Positions 48,394 through 60,165 of a stretch of 64,000 nucleotides of DNA are shown piece after piece (position 1 is the stretch's first letter; the number at the start of each line of letters is the position of its first letter). The notes under the pieces are model-generated. The model saw only the letters and a program-made list of their open reading frames with translations. It was not told where the DNA came from and did not search any database. The stretch lies in NCBI RefSeq assembly GCF_019578655.1, contig NC_063256.1:4402001-4466000 (forward strand), read 5' to 3'. Position numbers and translations under genes: made by a program. This DNA is from Ricinus communis. Taxonomy: Eukaryota > Streptophyta > Magnoliopsida > Malpighiales > Euphorbiaceae.

Positions 48394-48552
48394 TTAAACT
48401 TCCCCACATTTGAAGCGTATGTAACACGGTCCAATAGTATTAAGAAGATGTCCAGGTTTCCATCGAATGGGGTCGAGTGTTTGAACAACGGATCGGAGAA
48501 GGCGCGTGGAGAAACTTGTAATTAATAGAGTGGAAAAGGGGAGTCGCTCCAT
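48394..48552 (-). CDS. Possible small hypothetical protein or gene fragment (52 aa)
   Basis: ATG at 48550-48552 on the minus strand opens a 52-codon frame (MERLPFSTLLITSFS...). It follows a T/C-rich stretch that looks like a plant leader, and local GC content is higher than around it. The peptide is not recognised; its N-terminus resembles an organelle-targeting start (Ser/Thr/Arg-rich, hydrophobic). It may be a first exon, a decayed gene copy, or chance. Confidence 0.2.
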   Translation of the reverse strand: MERLPFSTLLITSFSTRLLRSVVQTLDPIRWKPGHLLNTIGPCYIRFKCGEV

Positions 48553-48672
48553 TCGATGATTGAGAGTAAAGGAAAAAGAAGAAAATGAAAACGGAGAGGA
48601 ATGGGAAAGTATGGAGGTGCTGTGGAACTGGTAGGTCACGAAGATCGTCACGTCCCTTTATGAATAACATCA

Positions 48673-49121
48673 AAATTCAAACATATGACAAACTCAACGT
48701 GCCCACTTATCCCTATATTATAATTTCCACTCTCTTTTTTATTCTATATCTATTTTTAAAATTCCAAATATATATATACATATTGATAGTAATTTTAAGC
48801 ATAAAATTGTAAAACCGAATCCGATTATCACAAAATTAATTCTGTTGAAAAAATAAACATAAAAATAAAATGTACGATATTGAAATTATTCAAAATTCAT
48901 CGATTTAATTAAATTTAAAAAAAAATTAATAATTTTTCTTTTTTTCTATTAGTTACTATTTATAATCAAATTAGTAGACGAGCTACTATAAAATAAAATT
49001 CAAATTGTGGCGAGTTAAATTGAAATTACTAGCGGCCAATATTTTCCACCGAATTAATGTACCAAGTCAACATAGATTGAGGATATTAGTGTTTTATATA
49101 TTTTCTCAGTGGATGTGTTTC
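48673..49121. other. AT-rich spacer before copia element 2
   Basis: No features recognised. Short poly-A and poly-T tracts only. Confidence 0.5.
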
Positions 49122-49352
49122 TGAAGAGATATATCATATTTAATAAAAGAATATTGAGAGGAAAAGCTGTCATAATTTATTCAATGAGAATTCTGGCTAT
49201 GTATATAGCCTACAAGATCAAACAGAAACAACGAAAAATAAAGAACTAACAGCTAATGGACTTCTAAACAGAAAAGATCTCTTCTAAAGCTAAAAAAAAC
49301 TCCACAAAGAATGAGATTTATTTACTAGCTAAATGTTGACTAATTCCTAACA
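49122..49352 (-). repeat. 3' LTR of copia element 2 (231 bp)
   Basis: Minus-strand ends are TGTTAGGAATTAG and TATATCTCTTCA. It is preceded by the purine tract at 49353 onward. Confidence 0.9.
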
Positions 49353-49382
49353 ATTCCTCCCTTAAACTAATGCTTACAGCAT

Positions 49383-52300
49383 TTAGTTTAGATCGTTATC
49401 TGCAAAAACTCCTAACAGTGCACGCAGCTTCAGAAAAACATCCACCTTAAGCGGCTTTGTCATCACATTAGCTACTTGCTCCAAAGTATTGCAATGAACT
49501 AGTTTTACATGACCTACTTGTGTAAGGTCTCGAAGGAAGTGAAACCGAACATCTATATGCTTACTCCGACCATGCATTATAGGATTCTTTGAGAGCTTGA
49601 TTATAGAACTATTATCACAATGGATAGTTATAGTCTCTGATTGAGTCTGATCCAAAAATCTAAGCACCCTCTTCAGCCAAATTGCCTGACAAACACAAGT
49701 TGTCGCTGCGATGAACTCTGCTTCGGTAGTTGAAAGACTGACAATTGGTTGTTTTTTAGAAGACCATGACATAGCTCCCGAGCTTAGAAGAAAGACATAT
49801 CCTGATGTACTTTTTCTATCATCTAAATCGCCAGCATAATCACTGTCAGTATATGCTATGATTCCATCACTTCCTCCATGCCTGTAGGAAATTCCATGCC
49901 CAACTGTTCCTTGTAAGTACCTCAACACTCTTTTTGCTTGTTGTGAATAAAGATCAATGGGATTCTCCATATACCTACTCAAAAGGCTCATTGCAAACAT
50001 CATATCTGGACGAGTTGCTGTAAGATACATAAGACATCCCACCATCTGTTTGAAGTTAGTCTTGTCTACTTTCTTTCCTCCTTCATCCTTGAAAATCTTG
50101 GAACCAGGAACTATTGGGGTTTGGACAGAATTGCTTTCATCCATCCCGAACCGTTGCAATATCTCACGAGCATACTTTCTTTGACAAATAAAAACTCCAT
50201 CAGATTTCTGCTGTACTTCGAGACCAAGAAAGTACTTCATTTTCCCAAGATCAGTCATATCAAATTCATCCTTCATTGACTTCTTAAACTCTACAAACAT
50301 CAATTCATCATTTCCTGTTAAAAGAAGATCATCTACATATAAGCTCACAATTAGCATGTTGCCTTCTTTGTTGATTTTGACAAAGAGAGTATGCTCATAA
50401 TCACATTTCTGAAATCCTTCTTTGATGAAATATGCTTCAATACGGTTGTACCAGGCGCTCGGAGCTTGTTTAAGCCATAAAGGGCCTTTTTTTAACTTGT
50501 ACACTTTCTCCTCCTTCCCTTTTTGGATGTAACCACATGGCTACTCAATAAAAACATTTTCAATCAGCTCTCCATGCAAAAATGCAGACTTTACATCTAA
50601 TTGATGAATGGGCCACCCTTTTTATGTAGCAAATGCAATTACCAACCGCACCGTCTCCATACGAGCAACAGGTGCAAACACTTCTGTGTAATCTATTCCG
50701 TATTGTTGCGCATACCCTTTCACGACCAGCCTTGCCTTAAACTTATTTACTTCTCCCTTTTCATCAATTTTGGTCTTGTAAACCCATTTTACTCCCACTG
50801 TCTTGACTCCTGCGGGTCGATCGATCAATTCCCATGTTCCATTTTTCTCAATTGCTTCTATCTCTGCATCCATGGCCCGTCTCCAGTTTTCACTTTTGAC
50901 AGCTTCATCGTAACTGAGAGGATCAGCAGCAGCTGCATACATAGCAAGAAAAGTTGCTTCTTCATCAGATAATCCTTCTCCTGAGTCATAATCTTTCAAC
51001 CACGTCGATTGTTTTCTGTTTCTCCCATCACCACAACCTGGAAAAGTTTCTTCATTGTACATCAGCAACATCTGCTTCTTCTCTGGCTGATTCTTGAGCT
51101 ATGTCTATTGCACTATCTTCCTATTCTAGCTCGAAAAAAATTTCTGCTTCATACTGCTTCTCCCATTCCCATTTTTCATTTTCTTCAAATACCACATCTC
51201 TGCTCACGATAATTCTCTACGAGATGGGATCATAGAGCCTGTAGGCCTTCGACTCTTCACTGACTCCAAGTAGAACACACCGTAAGCTTTTTCCATCCAA
51301 TTTTGTTCTTGTATTATCTGGCACATGAACATGAGAAATGCAGCTAAAAATTCTGAAATATTGTATCGATGGCTTTACTCCGCTCCGGGGGCTTCTTCGT
51401 TTTATCCTTCTGCTTGAGTTGATTGCGATTTAAGACATGAACATCCCAATTTACTGTTTCTGGCCAAAATGTTTTTGGCACATTCTTCTCTGATAGCATA
51501 CTGCGAACCAAATTCATGATGGTGCGATTCTTCCGCTCAGCGACACCGTTTTATTGTGGTGAATACGATGTTGTCAGCTGCCTTCTTATTCCATTTTCAT
51601 CACAAAAATTGTTGAATTCTCGTGATGTAAATTCTCCACCACGATCTGTACGCAGACCCTTAAGAGACATATATGATGCTTTCTCAACAAGCATTTTGAA
51701 GCTTTTAAAAACAGCAAGAGCTTCCATTTTTTCTGCTAAAAAATACACCCATGTTTTTCGGCTATAGTCATCAGTAAAAGTAATTAAATACATTTTCTTG
51801 CTATTTGAGGCTGGCTTAATTGGTCCACATATATCAGCATGAACAAGCTGCAAGATTTGGGAAGCTCTCCAAGAGCTTTTAGTTGGAAAGGAATCCCGCT
51901 GTTGTTTCCCCACAAGACAGTAATTGTATAGCTTTGATGGAGGTTTTAACAGAGGTAAGCCATTCACCATTTGTTTTTGCTGCAAAGTTTGCAAACCTTT
52001 AAAACCCAGATGCCCAAACCTGCAATGCCATAGCTGAGCCACATCTTCGGTGATGGTGTTAAAACAGGCAGGTGTTACAGGCAAGGAAATAACATGTAAA
52101 ACAAACATTCGATTTGCAGACATATTTGCTTTCATTATCAAACCTTTGTCTGGATGATAAATTTTGCATTCCCTTTGCTGAAACAGAATGGCCAATCCTT
52201 TCTCCTGCAATTGACCAAGACTCAGCAAATTATTTTTCAATTCAGGGACATAGAAAACTCCCGAAATGATGGTAACAATTCCATTAATTTCCAGCCTGAT

Positions 52301-52600
52301 GTTTCCTTTCCCATTAACCACCATATTGGCATTATTTCCTAGCTTTACCGATTCTGTGAACTTGTTATCAAAATCGAAAAAATATTCCTTCTTTCCGCAC
52401 ATATGGTTACTACACCCAGAGTCAAGAAACCATATGTCTGTTTTGTGTTGCTCCCCTTCTTCAACATAAGCCATCAGCAACATGTGTTCCTGGCTTTCTC
52501 CTTGACTCTTTGCAAAATTTGCTGCTCTTTTCATCGGACATTCCCATTGAAAATGCCCAAGCTTGTTACAAGAATAGCACTCTATTGTAGCTTTGTCCAA
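49383..52600 (-). pseudogene. Copia element 2 pol (protease, integrase, RT, RNase H), broken
   Basis: From the minus-strand start at 52600: a zinc knuckle CYSCNKLGHFQWEC, the protease motif LDSGCSNHM, a GAG-pre-integrase LWHCRFGHLG, and integrase D (LVHADICGP) and D (RTDRGGEF). A stop replaces a Gln/Asn-side codon at about 51550, just before NGVAERKN (the catalytic E region). Degenerate frames with several stops follow to about 51072. The RT then resumes (VKWVYKTKIDEKGE, 50622-51071), is broken at 50510-50622, and continues with KQAPSAWYNR, SLYVDDLLLTG and the RNase H motifs YTDSDYAGDLDDRKSTSG and HCDNSSIIKLSKNP, ending at a TAA at 49383. The last 373 codons are open, but the whole cannot be translated as one protein. 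Confidence 0.9.
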
Positions 52601-52603
52601 GCT

Positions 52604-53291
52604 TTATCTACTTCTCCCACGGCCTCTGCCTCCGTAACTTCCACATCCTCTTGGTCGTCCACTGTAATTGCCACGATGAGTCACTTTCAGAGCATGCTCT
52701 TCCTCTATAGTGTTACTCATGCATTGTCCGTGCACAAGTAAACTGCTCTGTAGCTCATCAATCGATAAATTACTAGTATCCTTGGACTCCTCAATTGAAC
52801 ACACAACATAATTGAATTTTGGAGTCATTGATCTCAGAATCTTCTCTACAACATTAAAGACATACAAATTCTCACCATTAACTTTCATCTTGTTTGTTAT
52901 AACAAGAACACGAGTAAAAAACTCATTCACAGATTCTTCATCCTTCATTTGGAGAAGTTCGTACTCCTTCCGTAGTGCTTGCAGCTGAGCTCGCTTTACC
53001 CGCGTGGTTCCTTGATATTTTTTGCTTCATAGAGTCCTAGATATTCTTCGATGTGTCTTTGTTGATGATCGTCTCCAAAATGGAACGATCCAATGCCTGA
53101 AATAGATAATTCTTGGCTTTCAAATCTTTCAACTTCTGCTCTTCATGAATTTTCTTGTGCGGAAGCCCATTTTCTATAATGCCCTAATACTCCTTAGATC
53201 GAAGAAAATTCTCCATCAACATCGCCCAATGATCATAGTGGCCATCGAATTTCGGGATCGACGGTTGAACAAAAGAACTCTCTGTTGCCAT
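52604..53291 (-). pseudogene. Copia element 2 gag, broken
   Basis: ATG at 53289-53291 begins a gag with IPKFDGHYDHWAMLMENFL, typical of copia gag N-termini. An in-frame stop at 53184-53186, another near 53037 and a frameshift in an A-run near 53020 follow. The C-terminal half (52604-52948) stays open, with MKDEESVNEFFTRV and a Gly/Arg-rich end. Confidence 0.85.
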
Positions 53292-53357
53292 TTTTTTTAT
53301 TTCCTTGCTAGAAGACTGCTGCTTCTGCTTAGCCTCGAGCGAGGCTCTGATACTAAA

Positions 53358-53585
53358 TGAAGAGATATATCAGATTTAATAAAAGAATATTGAGAGGAAA
53401 AGTTGTCATAATTTATTCAATGAGAATTCTGGCTATGTATATAGCCTACAAGATCAAACAGAAACAACGAAAAATAAAGAACTAACAGCTAATGGACGTC
53501 TAAACAGAAAAGACCTCTTCTAAAGCTAAAAAAAACTCCACAAAAAATGTGATTTATTTAGTAGCTAAATGTTGACTAATTCCTA
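53358..53585 (-). repeat. LTR2: 5' LTR of copia element 2
   Basis: Homologous to 49122-49352 along its length, but it has lost or altered the last two or three bases at its outer end, where it joins LTR3 directly. Confidence 0.88.
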
Positions 53586-53587
53586 TA

Positions 53588-53821
53588 TGAATAGATATAT
53601 CAGATTTAATAAAAGAATATTGAGAGGAAAAGCTGTCATTAATTTATTCAATGAGTATTCTGGCTATGTATATAGCCTACAAAATCAAACAGAAACAACG
53701 AAAAATAAAGAACTAACAGCTAATGGACTTCTAAACAGAAAAGACCTCTTCTAAAGTTAAAAAAAAAAACTCCACAGAGAATGGGATTTATTTACTAGCT
53801 AAATGTTGACTAATTCCAAAA
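53588..53821 (-). repeat. LTR3: extra LTR abutting the 5' LTR
   Basis: Starts (plus strand) TGAATAGATATATCAG and follows LTR2 base for base with small indels (one extra T, a longer A-run). The outer end is altered (TTCCAAAA instead of TTCCTAACA). It has the same orientation as LTR1 and LTR2. Confidence 0.88.
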
Positions 53822-54660
53822 TTTATAATTCCTTTATATATCACTCATCTAATTATTAATTATAATTTTGAGATTTGAAAATTTTCTTTTCAGTTTTTGT
53901 TTGCCGTGATGCTAAGTTATCAATTAAATTAAGCACAAGCAAGGAATTGATATTTTACATAGAACTCAGAAATTGAATGATATGAATAGTAAAAGATCCT
54001 CCTAGGGTTTAAAAATGGGAGGGTGAAGGTGAGTTCTGAAGGCAGAGATTAAAAAATAGAGAATGCGCAATGAAAACCCGGTGAGGCTGACACAGTCACA
54101 CTCCCAAGTTATGATGCGAAGCAATGAAATAGAATAATGAGGAATAACAGACTCCTCTTTCGACACCACTCATTAAATATTCAATTTTCAGTTTTCAGTA
54201 TTCATATCCTCTCGTGGATTTCACCATTTTAGTCTTTCTTTTTTTCAAACTCCCGTCCATGCCCGCGCACTGAAGCAAGAATCCGTTGATCCAAATTAAT
54301 ACTGCTTACTATAATCTATATATACACACAGACGTATATAAAATCAACAAATAGTATATATAATATATACACGCTGTATGAGAGAGAAAGAAAGAATAGC
54401 AATTCAAAATAGAGAGAGAAAGGAAGAAAGAAAAAGGATATGAAAATAATGAGACAGATCATCATTCAGTCACTCACTCATAATCTCCACAAGTTCCAAT
54501 TTCTGCACTTCCCTCTCATTGCTTACTTTCTTTCCTTTCTTTCGTTTCCTTTTTTTTTTTTCCTTTCTTCTTCCTTTCTCTTGTGTATCATTCTTGTAAC
54601 TTAATTTAGATCTCTGCGTACACCCTTTCTCGATCTATAACAATACCGACAATATACATA
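53822..54660. other. Intergenic and promoter DNA upstream of the MYB gene
   Basis: Non-coding. T/C-rich near 54520-54600, with GA-rich runs near 54380-54440. No assigned transcription start. Confidence 0.45.
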
Positions 54661-54665
54661 TACAT

Positions 54666-54758
54666 ATGTTCACATATCCAATTCCTCGATTTTCGAGCAC
54701 AGCAACGACCCATCAAAGCATTGCCCTTTTTGCAGTCCAATCTTTTTTGGCATTTTAA
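54666..54758 (+). promoter_or_regulatory. Upstream ORF 1 of the MYB gene (30 codons)
   Basis: ATG at 54666, TAA ending at 54758. The peptide starts MFTYPIPRFSSTA. It is relevant only if it lies in the transcribed leader. Confidence 0.25.
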
Positions 54759-54905
54759 AGAATCAATCTTTGGTGATTTATTTGGTATTTGAGTTACTAC
54801 AAATACTATTACCCTTTTTTCTTGAATAACAAGAACAGAAAGTTAATTAGAATCCGAGGACAAGAAAAAGAACTCCGTTTTGAACTAAACAGTAGTAACT
54901 CTCCA

Positions 54906-54911
54906 ATGTAA
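54906..54911 (+). promoter_or_regulatory. Minimal upstream ORF ATGTAA in the MYB leader
   Basis: A start codon followed at once by a stop. In Arabidopsis, AUGUAA in some leaders (NIP5;1 and others) causes boron-dependent ribosome stalling. Whether this copy is transcribed or works that way is unknown. Confidence 0.35.
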
Positions 54912-54975
54912 AAGATTGAAAAGAGAGAGGGGAGAATTCGGTACTTGGGTCGGGTCCTTTTTGAGAAGTTACATT

Positions 54976-55000
54976 TCTTTTCTTTTCTTTTCTTTTCTTT
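54976..55000. repeat. (CTTTT)n microsatellite in the MYB leader
   Basis: About five units within the pyrimidine-rich leader, followed by a T-run. Confidence 0.75.
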
Positions 55001-55060
55001 TTTTTCACTTTTCTTTTTCGGGATTTTTTTTGGGTTTGATAAAGGTTTTGGCTTTATAGC

Positions 55061-55120
55061 ATGCTAGTTGGATTTAATAAAGGAAGGAGCGTCAAGGGGA
55101 TAGAGAAAGTGAGTCACTAA
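55061..55120 (+). promoter_or_regulatory. Upstream ORF 2 of the MYB gene (19 codons), ending 9 nt before the main ATG
   Basis: ATG at 55061 opens MLVGFNKGRSVKGIEKVSH and stops at TAA 55118-55120, nine bases before the main ATG at 55130. It is so close to the start that it very probably lies in the mRNA. Confidence 0.55.
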
Positions 55121-55129
55121 GTAAAGAAA

Positions 55130-58100
55130 ATGCAAGAAACAAAGAAGAAGAATAGTGGTTGCAATGAAGATTCCAAGAAGAAGGAAAGACATATAGTAAC
55201 ATGGACTCAACAGGTTATCTTCTATCTTTCTCTCTATTTATCTGTCTTTCTGGGTTCTCCTCTGTTTTTGTTCTGTTTATTCTTAAGATTAGATTCTTGT
55301 GATTACAGGAGGATGATATTCTCAGACAGCAAATTAGTCTACATGGAACTGAAAAGTTAGAATCTTTCTTTGTTGTTTTGGTTTCTTTTCTTGCTTCGAT
55401 TATCTGGGTTTTGACTACTAGTATAAAGGGTTCGGCAAGGATAATATTGATGGGTTTGTTTGTTAATTTATGATTGCAGTTGGGCGATTATTGCTTCTAA
55501 GTTCAAAGATAAAACCACAAGACAGTGCAGAAGAAGGTTAGTGAGTGATAGTGGCAGTATCGCAAATCCTCAGTTATCTATTTGATACTCTCCTGTTTAA
55601 AACTTGCACTATATTTATATTTTTTTTATTCAGTGAAAGTAGCAAGCTTTTGGATATTTTATTTTAATTCCCAGCAGCATCTGATTTGAAATGTTGATAT
55701 TGTTACTGTAGATGGTACACATATTTGAATTCTGATTTCAAGAAGGGGGGTTGGTCACCAGAGGAAGATTTGCTCTTATGTGAGGTAATTTGATGATCTG
55801 TTTGTGCATTTGCTTGAAACTTCTATAAAATTATCAAAACGGTCAAGCGAGGACGAAACGAAGTTAGGTGAATATGAAGTCCAGCATTGCATAAGTTACA
55901 CACTCTATTTATGAAATGGAAGTGCTTCTCTGAACAATTTTTCTTTTCCGGTCTTTCTGGTGTTTGGTTATATTTTTCTTGCTGGTAAAATTAGATCTTC
56001 AGTTTCTTGAAATGGAGAAGGACTGAGAAATAATTGTTGTTCTTCCAGTTCCAAAAGGTTGCAATATCTGATAACTTGAGGTGATCTGCAGGCTCAGAAA
56101 ATTTTCGGTAACAGATGGACAGAAATAGCAAAAGTTGTCTCTGGCAGGTATAAAAACAACTCTTTCCTCCTTAATATAATCACGAGGTTCTCTTTGATTA
56201 TTTGCTTATCCTATTTTTGTTTTCAAACTTGTGCATTTTCAGAACGGATAACGCTGTGAAGAATAGGTTCACTACTTTGTGCAAGAAGAGAGCAAAATAT
56301 GAGGCTTTAGCTAAAGAGAATAAAAGTACATATGTCAACTCAAATAACAAAAGAATCCTATTCCAGAATGGGTACAGTGCAGATGGATCACCAGAAAAGG
56401 CTCCACCTGCTAAGAAGACAAGGTACATCAGGTTTACAACTTAGATGTGTTTATACAATAGTCATTTGCAAGAGGACTCGCACACCGGAACTCATTTCCT
56501 TATTTTTCAGGCGGTCCCATATCATTGATCGTACAGAACACTACAAGTTGGCAAACAGATCACACCTGCAAGGTGGAAATCAGCAGTCTAGGCCTCCATT
56601 TGCAGTGTTGGCTCAAAATTTCCACAATGTTAATGTTGCTGCTCAGCATACTGCCGTCAATGCCAAGGAGGTCTTGATTGATGGTAAATTACCAAACAAA
56701 ATATATGTTTTTCTGAATTGACATCTGGTTTGATTGTTCTACAAAAATCAGGAAACACATTAAGACAACACAGCTTTTGAAAAATGTTATTTTGATTGTC
56801 TATTAAGTTTGTGGGAATCAAACCTTTTTGAAACTTAACAATAACCTTGCTGTTTGTTTAGCAGCTGAAAACAGTAAAATTGAAGCGACATTTCTCAGAA
56901 AGGATGATCCAAAGATAACTGCTCTGATGCAACAAGCTGAGCTTCTCAGCTCACTCGCTTTGAAAGTTAATACAGAGAATACAGATCAGAGTCTGGAAAA
57001 TGCTTGGAAGGTAAGCTAAAATAATACACTTGTCTGGGAAGCGAAAATGGTCTTTCACTAGCATATTCAGTAGCAAAGATAGATGTCTTCCCTTGGGGAA
57101 CATTGGCATGGAAGGGAGGGAGAGGAGTGAGGACTTCAGGGATTATGGGGTGCATAGTGTCATTCATGGTACACCAGGGTATTCGAGTTGACATTCTAAA
57201 TTAGTTTTGTCTGCTTGTCAGTCAAGTCAATACGCAAGCATATAAATGCTATATTGATCACGTTGCTCCTCACATACAAAAAAAATAAAAGCCTTCTTTC
57301 AAGTGGAATAGATATGATGAATGTGTGATTTAGCTGCCCCTCATATCTTTCTATAAATCTGACTTTCAGGTGCTTCAGGATTTCCTGAACCGGAGTAAAG
57401 AAAATGATATCCTCGGATATAGAATATCTGACATTGATTTTCAACTTGAAGACTTCAAGGACTTGATAGAGGATTTAAGGAGTAGTTATGATGGAAGTCG
57501 ACCATCTTGGAGGTAATAAAAGCTGGCTAGTTTAATATTTCGGTTTAAGCAAAAACAAAGTGTCTAATTTTTTGTTGAAACATTGTAGGCAACCTGATCT
57601 ATATGAGGATTCTCCAGCCAGCTCTGACTACAGTACGGGGTCAACTCTAATGCCTTATACAGCCCCTGATAAAACAGAACAAGCTCAGGCTGAGATTGGT
57701 GAAGTGCATAAGGATATTGGAAATGAATTACAGTCAGTTAATGCTGAAGAGCAAAATGATGTGGATGAGTGTGAGAAAGAAATTATTCCCTGCGCAAGCA
57801 TATCTCAAGGTAATAAATCTTTACTATCAGATAATGGCCCAACATATACAGTTTTTTAACATTATCTAGATGCTAAATCCATAGAATTATAGTAATTGAT
57901 GAATCTGAACTTATTGCAGGAGAGATATTTCCATCTTTTGATGAGCAAACAAACAATGACGTAGTTGTTTCAGCATCATCAAGCTCAGAATTCAGTTCTC
58001 CTCTTCAAGTTACACCAATTTTCAGATCCTTAGCAGCAGGGATTCCCAGCCCAAAATTTTCAGAAAGTGTAAGTTAACACAACTTATTGGTTCTGCCAGC

Positions 58101-60165
58101 TAACGCATTATAGTTCATTTACAGGCTTATGAACTTCACCTTATTACCATCAGTGGTAGTACTAGTCAAGTCCATAATTGTACTGGTGGGATTTCTGGAC
58201 TTGCCAGTTGGAGCATTAGAATTACTAGTAGCAATGAACTTGCTGAAAACAGCACATCAGCAGCAAGAAGTCATAGCACTTCAACTTGCTCTTATCTGGG
58301 TGCTGACTGTTAGTAATAACAGAAAGAGGAAGTGAATATTCGTCTTATTATCAGCCCTGTATTTTCTTAGTAATTGACTCACTAGGAAGCGTTTGAGAAC
58401 GTGAACCAACTATGCTATCAAACTTCTAAATTTGCTGCGTTAGCAAGTGGTGTAGATAATGGCAATACAGGTGATAAGGAAAATGAGGAAAGAAGAAAAG
58501 AGAGTTTTTTTGGGGAAGGGGAAAATGGGAGGAAGGACAGTACGATGAAATTAGGGCATGGGACAGACAAATTTGTTCCTTGTCCTGTAGTTCTCACATC
58601 CCTTCTTCCTCCCATTTTCCCTTTCCCTCAATATTCTTCCCTCTCCCAAACAGAGGGTTTTAGCCAATATTATTGTTAGACACGTTAGGTATTTAAACTA
58701 CATAAAGTCCAAATATAATTCCTTCCAAACAAATACAACCATGTATCTGCGATCCATTAATCGATAAGATGGACTTTTAGTGCAAATAGTCAAGCCAACT
58801 TCATTACTTAGAAATTAGTGAATGCAGTAATAGCAGCAACAATGGATACTTGGCTTATTAAACATTTATGCACTAATAAGCGACTGACAATGTGAAGGAC
58901 AGGATTATCAGATATCTAGGTTTGATGCTGTATTACTAGGTGACATAGATAATGGGCCTGGGGGTTATGAACAAGGAAATAGCTGTGTGTTATTTATTAA
59001 TATATATAAGATGGACTTCTTCCATTGATAATCAAACCATCATCATGGACTTCAAAAATTAGCTGTACTCAATCCCATTAGGCTGTTCTGTTGGCTGGTG
59101 GTTTGGTTAGTGGGCTTTTGTAGATGAAATTAACATTTACCAGCAGTGGCTGCCTGCTTTTACAACCATTTTGGTCTGCAAAAGAATTTAATTCAGGTTA
59201 GAATGAACTCTAGATAGGATGGTTTACAGCTTGCTCATGCGCGCATGTGCATGAGCATGAGCATGCTAACCATCAGGTAGAGTGCATTCACTCCATCCAG
59301 ACGGTCATTTAGCTTGCCGCATGTGCGCATGAGCATACTGAATCATTCTTAGTACTTACTTAAGGTTAAAGATTACTAACCAACAAGACTTGTACAAGGA
59401 TCAATTCCACTGGAGTCACCTAAGTTCAAACCTGAAGTCAAAGTCTAAGAAGTTGCAAGTGCATTTATGTTGAATGTCTACTTCTGTCATCCCCTGCAAG
59501 CTTGCAATAATTTACCAAAAACCGAAGTGGTCATATGCTACCAAAACCAAGGGGAAAAAGAAGCAGAGAACCTTGTGGATCTTATATTATATTCACTTTT
59601 ATTTTCCTTAGGCCCAATTATTTAATTTCCACTTACAACTTCCCAAACACCTTCAAGAATTAGTTCTCATGTATCATAGTTAGTACATAAGCAATGATTC
59701 ACTGGAATAGCCCGTCTAGCTTGACGCAGACCTTGTAGGATGGTTAAGTGAAATCAAGTGTGGTACTTTATTTGTTTCTAATGCTAGCAACTATAGATTC
59801 ATTGACAATTTAGATTATTAAAACCAATGTGCTGTCTCTCAATTTTCGTTGTTGTAGAACTGCTCCAATTTAGTATGAAGATCATGTTCCAACCCCAATT
59901 CTGTCTGTTTTCATAAATTGCCACTAATACAGTTAATGTTAGCATGTTATGTGCACATACATATATGAACATGAACTGAAGTATTTATTAATTTTTGATG
60001 CTAGACTAACCTCTCTTTTTCTTTTTTCTCTTGTTTTGGGCCTATTCTTTTCAGGAAAGGAACTTCCTATTAAAAACACTTGGAGTGGAATCTCCTTGTC
60101 CCAATCAAAGCATTAATCCTTCTCAACCACCACCTTGCAGAAGAGCCCTCCTTCAAAGTCTATAA
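55130..60165 (+). CDS. FLP: R2R3-MYB transcription factor, FOUR LIPS/MYB88 type (12 exons)
   Basis: The exons are 55130-55213, 55309-55355, 55480-55536, 55712-55784, 56092-56147, 56243-56422, 56511-56683, 56865-57010, 57370-57512, 57589-57809, 57920-58068 and 60055-60165, giving 479 residues. R2 (about 20-70) has Trp25, Trp45 and Trp64; R3 (about 74-121) has Trp77, Trp96 and Phe115, with SGRTDNAVKNRFTTL as recognition helix. The rest matches FLP and MYB88: KITALMQQAELLSSLA, NAWKVLQDFLN, the RQPDL(Y)EDSPASS block and the C-terminal TPIFRSLAAGIPSP plus ERNFLLKTLGVESP. Members are nuclear DNA-binding factors that stop symmetric divisions in the stomatal lineage by repressing cell-cycle genes and also act in root and reproductive development (family knowledge). 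Many short exons across R2R3, unlike the usual three-exon MYB genes, fit this atypical clade. Exon 8 has a NAGNAG acceptor, and the last intron is about 2 kb. Whether this is FLP or MYB88 cannot be decided. Confidence 0.93.
58069..60054 (+). other. Long last intron (1986 bp) of the MYB gene
   Basis: Much longer than the other introns of this gene. It contains a small frame (58129-58335) with no family signature and two alternating purine-pyrimidine tracts at 59236-59253 and 59318-59331. No transposon ends were recognised. Confidence 0.7.

Larger units (their letters stand above)
49122..53821 (-). mobile_element. Ty1/copia LTR retrotransposon 2 (Tnt1-94-like annotation class), degenerate, with three LTRs
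   Basis: On the minus strand the order is LTR3 (about 53588-53821), LTR2 (53358-53585), a primer-binding-like site with one mismatch just inside LTR2 (TAGTATCAGAGCC), gag, protease, integrase, RT, RNase H, a purine tract (AAGGGAGGAAT) and LTR1 (49122-49352). It is a copia element by domain order. All genes carry stops or frameshifts. LTR1 and LTR2 differ at seven of about 228 positions. No 5-bp duplication is evident: the left flank is GTTTC and the right flank is A/T-rich and different. The abutting LTR3-LTR2 pair is unusual. Confidence 0.92.

Noticed and set aside
55130..55360. Continuous 76-codon frame as a short MYB gene
   Set aside because: It reads through intron 1. Splicing at 55213/55309 restores the R2 repeat exactly.
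56332..56721. 129-codon frame overlapping MYB exons
   Set aside because: It is out of frame for exon 6. The true MYB frame runs through 56243-56422 and 56511-56683 with consistent splice phases.
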